Source of the DNA: Bacteroidota bacterium
GTDB lineage: Bacteria; Bacteroidota; Ignavibacteria; UBA10030; UBA8401
Reading direction: 5' to 3'
Assembly: GCA_023229405.1 (NCBI GenBank)
Contig: JALNZH010000147.1
Span: forward strand, 1-8,883
DNA: 8,883 nt
Shown: positions 1-5,499 of the stretch, one piece after another
Position numbering within the stretch: position 1 is the first letter of the stretch
Layout of the letters: each line of letters starts with the position of its first letter
Made by a program: the position numbers and the translations under genes
Notes under the pieces: model-generated
Database searches by the model: none
What the model was told of the DNA's origin: nothing
Seen by the model: the letters and a program-made list of their open reading frames with translations, nothing else

Positions 1-1
1 C

Positions 2-3000
2 TTTAATTCAATTTGCGCATCGCTGTTATTTGAGGTGGATAATTTTTTAGATGTCTCTTCGGCACGGCTGACGGTGATTCAACAACCGAGTTCAAGAATC
101 GTTTTCGGTGCCATTACGCCGGCACTAAAAGATATGCTTGTTGGTTTTTATTCCTATTCACCGAATGTCAGCTACTTACGATATCTCATTCCGGATTCAT
201 CCGGAACGGTCTCACTCCAATTCGATACAACGGCAAATCCGGAAGTTACCGCTATCCTTACCACATTGGATGTGACTCCTGATGGATTCATTCCTCCGTC
301 AGACACGTTGCTGAAAATTGTAAACGATACGACATATTTTTCACTCTCCTATCAGAAGGCAAAAGAATTTATTGAAGGCTTTGTAAAAGATCAGAACGGT
401 GATCCGGTTCGGAAAGCACGGCTGGTTGCTAGTACACGCTGTCCCTTTGGGTGCGACAATGATCGGACTATCTTTGGTATCAGCGACTCTTCCGGTTATT
501 TTAAACTCGGCGCAATTGCTGGATACTGGACTTTGGAATTGAATCCGCCGGCACACTCGGACGAGTATCTGCAACCCACACAGTCCTACGAGCCGTTTTC
601 TATCGATCAAAACCAAACAGTACAACACAATATGCTGCTGCAGCGCTCCAACTCGACCATCATCGGCTCGGTGAAGATCAATTCATCCGGTGTCGGAGGA
701 ATCCCGGTCGTCGGTTCGTCGAATATACTTGGTACGACAACGTACACTCAGCCAAACGGTACTTATACCTTAAAAGTCTTTAAACCGCTTTCCGAACCCG
801 AACCATATTTCGTCTCCATCAATATGTATGAATACGGATACTATTTCGAACCGTCAGGATGGGACAATGTTCTGCCGGGAACGACAAATGTCAATTTCAG
901 CATTGTTAAAGTGAGCGGCGGCCTTCAGGGAAGAATTATCGATGAAAAAACCGGACAAGGCATACCCAACGCGGACATGAGTTTTTCAGGACCTGCATAC
1001 CGTTACACCACCAGCGATGATTCTGGTTATTATAAAATCCATTTGCGTTCCGGAATGTATTCCCTTTCGGTGTATGCAGATTATTATCAATCGATCTTCG
1101 AATTCACTGTGAATATAACCGATGCAGTTTCAGTGAAAAATATTTCTATGAAACGGACGGGATCCATCTCTGGCATGGTGACGGATGAGCAGGGGAAACC
1201 AATGCCGAATATATCGGTCACCGTACAGGATTCCCTGAACAATTTTTGGACTGTGGATTATACGAACAGTGCGGGGAAATTTGTCATTGATGGAATACAA
1301 ACAGGGCAATATTTTGCAGTTGCAAGAAGCAACGGTTATGTACAGCAGTGGTATAATAATACACTGTCGATGGATAGTGCAGATGCTATTCCGGTGACCT
1401 TCGGATATGATACGCCGAACATTAATTTTGTCCTTTCCCGCGGAGGATCATTCTCGGGCAGTGTGAAAGATAAAAACGGAACTCCGGTTTCAAATGCCGA
1501 GGTGTTTGCGATCGATTCGACCTCCTACCTTTATTCCCTTGCATTCACGAATGATTCAGGAAATTATATCGTCAATGGCCTGTCGACCAATAATTATTAC
1601 GCCATCGTCTCAAGCGATAATTTTCTCGAACAGTGGTATAACGGCGCGTCGGACATAATCACCGCAACAACGATCCCGGTTATTATCAACACGAATACTC
1701 CACACATCAATTTCATCGTGCAAACTGGAGGCGTAATCACTGGCAGCGTAACTACGCCGTTGGGAAATCCAATCGCTGGTGTTACCGTTTCTGTTCTTGA
1801 TTCAAATTATTATTATGTGGAATCGGCCCATACCGATCCCTCGGGGAATTATGCGGTAAAGAAACTTCCTGTCGGGAAGAAACTCTACGTGACAGCCTCG
1901 AAAGATCAATACTCTCAACGATGGTATAATAATGTTGAAACGTACGCACTCGCAACACCATTGATCTTTCAAGATGATGAATGGAAAGAGAATATTAATT
2001 TCACACTGCCGAAAGCTGCCTCCATTACTGGCATGGTGAAGAATACCTCAGGCGTTGGAATCTCCTATGCGAGTATATACGCCGTAAATTCCACCGGATC
2101 GTATTTCTCTGTGAGCGCCAATAACGCCGGAGCATATACATTGAACAACATCCCCGGGGGTAAGTATATTGTTTCCGCGTCAAGTTACGAGTATCTGGAA
2201 CAATGGTATAATCAACAGTCATCAAGGTTGAACGCCGATACTATCTCCGTTCTTAACGAACAGACCGTGTTAGATATAGATTTTTCTCTCGCCAAAGGAG
2301 GAAAAATTTCTGGATCTGTGCAAAATAGCAATGGTGATCCTATCCCGAATGCATGGATCTACATTTCTTCACGTTCAGGATATTATTCTGTTATGACTGC
2401 CGATGGTCAAGGATACTATAATTTCCCGGGCATCGCACCTGGGCAGTACAGTGTATCCGCAGAATACCCCGGCTATTCCAAACAATGGTACGATCACCAG
2501 CCGTCCATGTACCTTGCCGATTCAGTCTCCATAAGTGCGGAACAATTCGTCACCGGCATCAATTTTCATCTCGAAAAAATCAATACGGACTCGGTAAAAG
2601 TAAAATTGGTGATGAACAATCTTCCCAATGCCGTCAAGTTCAGTCAAACGCATGTAGGAGATTATATTACCGACTATTGGTGGGGCATCCGTTTTGAATT
2701 GTTCAACAATGCCATTTCTGGACCAGAAGATTTTGAAACAGAACTGGCCCTGGCCCATGTGAAACTGCCGGGAGATGTACCATTTAATGCCGATCCGGTC
2801 TCCGCATCACAACATATGCTCATACAATGGCACAATGATACAGGGCAAATACTAAAAACAAATGTCCGCGTCTGGAAAAATTTACTCGAAAAGAATACGC
2901 TCTACTTTGCCGCGCCGAAAGCGTGGGATCAACTGAAGGAGATCGGAGCGATGGTAAAATTCTACGCACGGACGATGTATTACAGTCCTGAGGGACAATT

Positions 3001-3403
3001 AGTAGATACGACAATTACCGGTACCGGAACATCGACGGTTTTTGATGCGGCCGGCGATATTAGTTACGGCGGCACAGACATTGTTTCTGCCGGATGGAAC
3101 ATCGTAACTCCGGTCGAGGAACTCACGGAAACAATTCCCCAGACCTTTTCGCTGAAGCAAAATTATCCCAATCCATTTAATCCATCCACCACCATTTGGT
3201 TTGCTCTCCCCTACTCCACACATGTTCGTATAACGATTCATGACCTGCTCGGCAGAACAATCGCAACGCTCGTGGACGGACAACAAACAGCGGGTTGGAA
3301 AGAAGTGAAATGGAATGCACAAGCGCTTTCGAGCGGAATGTACTTTTTCCGTTTGCAGGCAGGTGGGTATAGTAATTTTAAAAAAATGCTCCTTCTAAAA
3401 TAG
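2..3403 (+). CDS. Large surface/secreted protein, eight carboxypeptidase-regulatory-like repeats plus type IX sorting domain (5' end missing)
   Basis: Residues are counted from the GTG at 35, but the frame is open back to the left edge (codons from base 2), so the true start and the signal peptide probably lie upstream. Eight beta-sandwich units of the carboxypeptidase regulatory-like (CarboxypepD_reg) type begin near residues 111, 206, 295, 376, 470, 565, 661 and 755. Each opens with a G-x-[VI]-x-[DN]-x-x-G-x-P-[VI]-like strand followed by an [ND]-x-x-G-x-[YF] turn. Units 4-8 carry a Q-W-Y-[ND] or R-W-Y-N signature with Trp at 439, 534, 630, 724 and 818. Residues about 850-1037 form a beta-rich region I cannot assign. 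Residues 1038-1122 are a type A sorting domain (QNYPNPFNPSTTI; HDLLGR; SSGMYFFRLQ; final K), recognised by the type IX system, which normally removes it at the outer membrane. No catalytic motif is visible. A binding or structural role at the cell surface is inferred from the folds; the ligand is unknown. Confidence 0.9.
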   Translation, partial: FNSICASLLFEVDNFLDVSSARLTVIQQPSSRIVFGAITPALKDMLVGFYSYSPNVSYLRYLIPDSSGTVSLQFDTTANPEVTAILTTLDVTPDGFIPPSDTLLKIVNDTTYFSLSYQKAKEFIEGFVKDQNGDPVRKARLVASTRCPFGCDNDRTIFGISDSSGYFKLGAIAGYWTLELNPPAHSDEYLQPTQSYEPFSIDQNQTVQHNMLLQRSNSTIIGSVKINSSGVGGIPVVGSSNILGTTTYTQPNGTYTLKVFKPLSEPEPYFVSINMYEYGYYFEPSGWDNVLPGTTNVNFSIVKVSGGLQGRIIDEKTGQGIPNADMSFSGPAYRYTTSDDSGYYKIHLRSGMYSLSVYADYYQSIFEFTVNITDAVSVKNISMKRTGSISGMVTDEQGKPMPNISVTVQDSLNNFWTVDYTNSAGKFVIDGIQTGQYFAVARSNGYVQQWYNNTLSMDSADAIPVTFGYDTPNINFVLSRGGSFSGSVKDKNGTPVSNAEVFAIDSTSYLYSLAFTNDSGNYIVNGLSTNNYYAIVSSDNFLEQWYNGASDIITATTIPVIINTNTPHINFIVQTGGVITGSVTTPLGNPIAGVTVSVLDSNYYYVESAHTDPSGNYAVKKLPVGKKLYVTASKDQYSQRWYNNVETYALATPLIFQDDEWKENINFTLPKAASITGMVKNTSGVGISYASIYAVNSTGSYFSVSANNAGAYTLNNIPGGKYIVSASSYEYLEQWYNQQSSRLNADTISVLNEQTVLDIDFSLAKGGKISGSVQNSNGDPIPNAWIYISSRSGYYSVMTADGQGYYNFPGIAPGQYSVSAEYPGYSKQWYDHQPSMYLADSVSISAEQFVTGINFHLEKINTDSVKVKLVMNNLPNAVKFSQTHVGDYITDYWWGIRFELFNNAISGPEDFETELALAHVKLPGDVPFNADPVSASQHMLIQWHNDTGQILKTNVRVWKNLLEKNTLYFAAPKAWDQLKEIGAMVKFYARTMYYSPEGQLVDTTITGTGTSTVFDAAGDISYGGTDIVSAGWNIVTPVEELTETIPQTFSLKQNYPNPFNPSTTIWFALPYSTHVRITIHDLLGRTIATLVDGQQTAGWKEVKWNAQALSSGMYFFRLQAGGYSNFKKMLLLK
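1160..2578 (+). repeat. Five tandem Q-W-Y-signature protein repeats within gene 1
   Basis: This stretch encodes residues 376-848 as five head-to-tail units of 94, 95, 96, 94 and 94 residues. Each starts with a Gly/Ala pair or G-S and an [IF]-[ST]-G-[SM]-V strand, has a central turn, then a W-Y motif (QQWYNN, EQWYNG, QRWYNN, EQWYNQ, KQWYDH). This is followed about 10 residues later by an A-[DTL]-x-[IVL] strand and by an [IV]-[ND]-F-x-[LV] strand that closes the unit. The units are clearly homologous as protein but differ widely at base level, so the expansion is old rather than a recent DNA slippage event. The unit starting at residue 295 has a matching first strand but lacks the W-Y signature. 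Confidence 0.85.
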
Positions 3404-3822
3404 TATCATATGTTACCAAAGTCGTCCTCCTCCTGTTGACGTTGTCAAATTGTCTTGTCAGCCGTTACGTGGAATTCATGCAGTTGAGCATTGTTCCACC
3501 GTATTCCTGTCATTGATTTACTGCGATTGAAATAAGAGTACATTGTCGCAATGTATAATGTTTGTGTATTTTTTATGCTTGACTGAACGCTGTATTCCTA
3601 GTACGTTTGCAATATGTAAAATATAATTCGACGGCCCAAACCGCGAATTGGACCACGGGATCCTTAGATCGATCCTCTCTGAGTATCTTCCCTCCTTCCA
3701 CACACCGGTAACACCGGACGAATTCTTTATCCATCAGAAAAGATAAGGCATGATATATTTTCGGAAAACTGATCTTTAGTTTCTTAATGTCTGTCGCAAC
3801 AGTGAAAAGAATCGAGTTTCCT
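3404..3822. other. Intergenic region between gene 1 and gene 2
   Basis: No convincing gene. There is a short inverted repeat TTGAC-GTT-GTCAA (3436-3448) without a T-tract, so a terminator for gene 1 is not established. A TATAAT hexamer lies at 3554-3559 with no good -35 element at normal spacing, and a second TATAAT at 3622-3627 is equally unsupported. The direct repeat ACACCGG-TA-ACACCGG lies just after 3700. A minus-strand frame is open from 3878 down to 3573. I do not call it as a gene because it overlaps the signal-peptide region of gene 2 and has no ribosome binding site I recognise; it is discussed as a finding. Confidence 0.6.
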
Positions 3823-5079
3823 ATGAACATCCTTAAATGTTGTATCATTTTTGCCATGACGAGTTTCGCCATTTTCAATTTCGGTCAAGCTCAATGGAGA
3901 CATACCGATACGTTATGCACAGGAAATGTGAACGATCTTATTGAAGCCAACGGATTTCTTTTTGCATGTTCTGGAAACGGCATCTATCGATCGTCAGATC
4001 ATGGCCTCCATTGGAACAAAACGGACAATGGTATTAATACAAAAGATGTGCATTCGCTCGGTAGGCTTGGCACAATACTTTTTGCAGGGACCGCCAACGA
4101 AGGCATTTTCTTTTCAACAAGCAACGGCGCTCAATGGAACGATGTGAGCGGAGGTCTCTCAATCACCAATGTCACCGGATTTGCGGTGTTCCCCGCGAAA
4201 GAGTCCGGCGATCTTTCTGTCTTCGCAACGTTTCATGATACGCTCTATGACGGATGTGTGTACCGAACAACCGATACAGGTTCACACTGGAGTTCTGTCA
4301 GTAATGGAATCACGAATAATGATACGCGATCCCTTGCAGTACATGACAGTGCTCTCTATGTAGGAACAATGGGAGGAGTTTTTCTTTCCACTGATGAGGG
4401 TATAGTTTGGACACCAATGAATTCGGGATTGAATGTAACGTATATTGTAACTCTTCTTGCACGGGACACATTCCTTTTTGCTGGAACAATGACGGGGGGT
4501 GCATACCGTACTTCAAACCACGGAAACAGCTGGGAACCTATCAACAATGGATTGACCAATACGTATGTGAATACATTTGCAGCAACTAACACCGGCCTGT
4601 TGTTTGCCGGCACCGGCTGGAGCGGCGTTTTTCTTTCCACTAACAACGGCACCATATGGAACACCGTCAGCACTGGATTAACAACGTCTCAAATCAATGC
4701 GCTTATTGTTGACTCCGGAGGAACATATCTGTATGCAGCCACAGACGATGGCGTTTGGTACCGGCCCCTTTCCGACATGTTCACGGGAACATCCGGAAAA
4801 AATGATCTGGCTCCGGAGAGAATGGAATTGCTTCAAAACTTCCCTAATCCCTTCAACTCATCTACTACCATTCACTATTCTCTCTCTTCAACCATAAACG
4901 TGAAACTGACCATGCACGACGTACTCGGAAGAGAGATTGCCAGGCTCGTAAATGAAATACAAACAGTAGGATGGCAAGAAATAAAATGGAATGCCTCAAC
5001 GGTTTCATCCGGAATATATTTTTGCCGTTTACAGACAGGGCAACATCAACAATTGATGAAAATTGCACATATAAAATAA
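3823..5079 (+). CDS. Secreted Asp-box (BNR/sialidase-type) beta-propeller with type IX sorting domain
   Basis: I choose the ATG at 3823 (418 residues) over the in-frame ATG at 3787. Only from 3823 does the protein start with a normal signal peptide: a short MNILK n-region, a hydrophobic core, and a likely cut after F-G-Q-A before Q24. The 12 extra residues from 3787 would put charged and polar sequence ahead of it. Six Asp-boxes (S/T-x-[DN]-x-G-x-x-W) have their Trp at residues 64, 105, 156, 196, 237 and 279, giving units of 40-42 residues except one of 51. A box-less strand set at about 291-315 (A-L-I-V-D-S ... Y-A-A-T-D-D-G-V-W-Y) probably forms a seventh blade closed by the N-terminal strand. 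Residues 334-418 are a type A sorting domain (QNFPNPFNSSTTI; HDVLGR; SSGIYFCRLQ). Asp-boxes are structural, and no sialidase catalytic Arg triad or Asp/Tyr pair can be placed with confidence, so enzymatic activity is not claimed. Role: exported binding or scaffold protein, inferred. Confidence 0.9.
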   Translation: MNILKCCIIFAMTSFAIFNFGQAQWRHTDTLCTGNVNDLIEANGFLFACSGNGIYRSSDHGLHWNKTDNGINTKDVHSLGRLGTILFAGTANEGIFFSTSNGAQWNDVSGGLSITNVTGFAVFPAKESGDLSVFATFHDTLYDGCVYRTTDTGSHWSSVSNGITNNDTRSLAVHDSALYVGTMGGVFLSTDEGIVWTPMNSGLNVTYIVTLLARDTFLFAGTMTGGAYRTSNHGNSWEPINNGLTNTYVNTFAATNTGLLFAGTGWSGVFLSTNNGTIWNTVSTGLTTSQINALIVDSGGTYLYAATDDGVWYRPLSDMFTGTSGKNDLAPERMELLQNFPNPFNSSTTIHYSLSSTINVKLTMHDVLGREIARLVNEIQTVGWQEIKWNASTVSSGIYFCRLQTGQHQQLMKIAHIK

Positions 5080-5225
5080 CTGTCAAAAAATTCATCAATG
5101 ACTCGTTTCAACCGCACTATTGTGATGTCAGAGACAGTAAATTGTTCGATGAGTGGATGAAGGATGAAAGCCAGTGAAGGAGTATAATTTTTCACTTTTC
5201 TGTTGAGTAAAAATAATATTCACCG

Positions 5226-5254
5226 TTGTGGTCATTGTGTTATTGTGATATATT
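5226..5254 (+). promoter_or_regulatory. Possible promoter for gene 3
   Basis: TTGTGG at 5226-5231 and TATATT at 5249-5254 are 17 bases apart, which fits a sigma-70-like -35/-10 pair. The TTGTG word occurs three times here (5226, 5235, 5243), so the match could be a by-product of that small repeat. Transcription from here would give a leader of roughly 240 bases. Bacteroidota-type promoters (TTG ... TAnnTTTG) differ, and no exact TAnnTTTG was found here, so this call is weak. Confidence 0.3.
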
Positions 5255-5425
5255 TTGGTCTTAGGGAGATTTACTGTGAAAAATTTGAATCTCACTACGA
5301 AAGTCTCGGTAGGCTTTAAAAGCCAATTTCTAGAATACTAACAGACTTGACTACACGCGTAATTTCAGTTATGTTTTGCACCAGTATGTATCATTTTGGA
5401 TGCTCACCGTCTACAGATCGTGGGA

Positions 5426-5437
5426 TCACAATTGTGA
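5426..5437. promoter_or_regulatory. Perfect 12-bp palindrome upstream of gene 3 (candidate operator)
   Basis: TCACAATTGTGA is a perfect dyad ending 62 bases before the gene 3 start codon. It has the size and symmetry of a dimeric repressor or activator site. The half-sites have the opposite order to a CRP-type TGTGA-N6-TCACA site, so I do not assign a regulator. As RNA it would form at most a weak tight hairpin, which makes a DNA-level site the likelier reading. Confidence 0.3.
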
Positions 5438-5450
5438 CATTGAATTTTTC

Positions 5451-5488
5451 CGTCGGGTAAAACCGGCGAAACGAGCTATTCCTGGAGG
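5451..5488 (+). promoter_or_regulatory. GC-rich leader hairpin and Shine-Dalgarno of gene 3
   Basis: CGTCGG (5451-5456) pairs with CCGGCG (5463-5468) across a GTAAAA loop, with one G-U pair. It is followed by GGAGG at 5484-5488, 11 bases before the ATG at 5500. The GGAGG supports that start. It is the clearest ribosome binding site in the window; the ATG at 3823 has only a weak GAG. Whether the hairpin affects translation or mRNA stability cannot be told from one sequence. Confidence 0.5.
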
Positions 5489-5499
5489 CAGAGTTAAAT

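Larger units (their letters stand above)
5080..5499. other. Intergenic region and leader of gene 3
   Basis: No gene is supported: the frames crossing this stretch are short and lack any recognisable protein pattern. It holds a possible promoter (5226-5254), a GAGATT/AATCTC inverted repeat (5266-5271 with 5288-5293), a small dyad GGCTTT-A-AAAGCC just after 5300, a 12-bp palindrome (5426-5437), a GC-rich hairpin (5451-5468) and the Shine-Dalgarno of gene 3. No clear terminator follows gene 2. Confidence 0.6.

Noticed and set aside
1160..2578. Recent DNA tandem duplication in gene 1
   Set aside because: The units are similar only as protein; base sequences are too diverged for a recent event.
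3436..3448. TTGAC-GTT-GTCAA as terminator of gene 1
   Set aside because: A 5-bp stem with no following T-run is too weak.
3554..3627. Two TATAAT hexamers as promoters of gene 2
   Set aside because: Neither has a credible -35 element at 16-18 bases, and exact hexamers are expected by chance in AT-rich gaps.
3823..5079. Gene 2 as a sialidase
   Set aside because: Asp-boxes also occur in many non-enzymatic propellers, and the catalytic residues of sialidases are not evident.
5448..5499. Possible cyclic-di-GMP (GEMM) riboswitch before gene 3
   Set aside because: GGGTAAAACC, a GCGAAA stretch and GGAGGCAGAG faintly echo parts of the GEMM core, but the second conserved helix has no room before the ATG and the conserved spacing does not fit.
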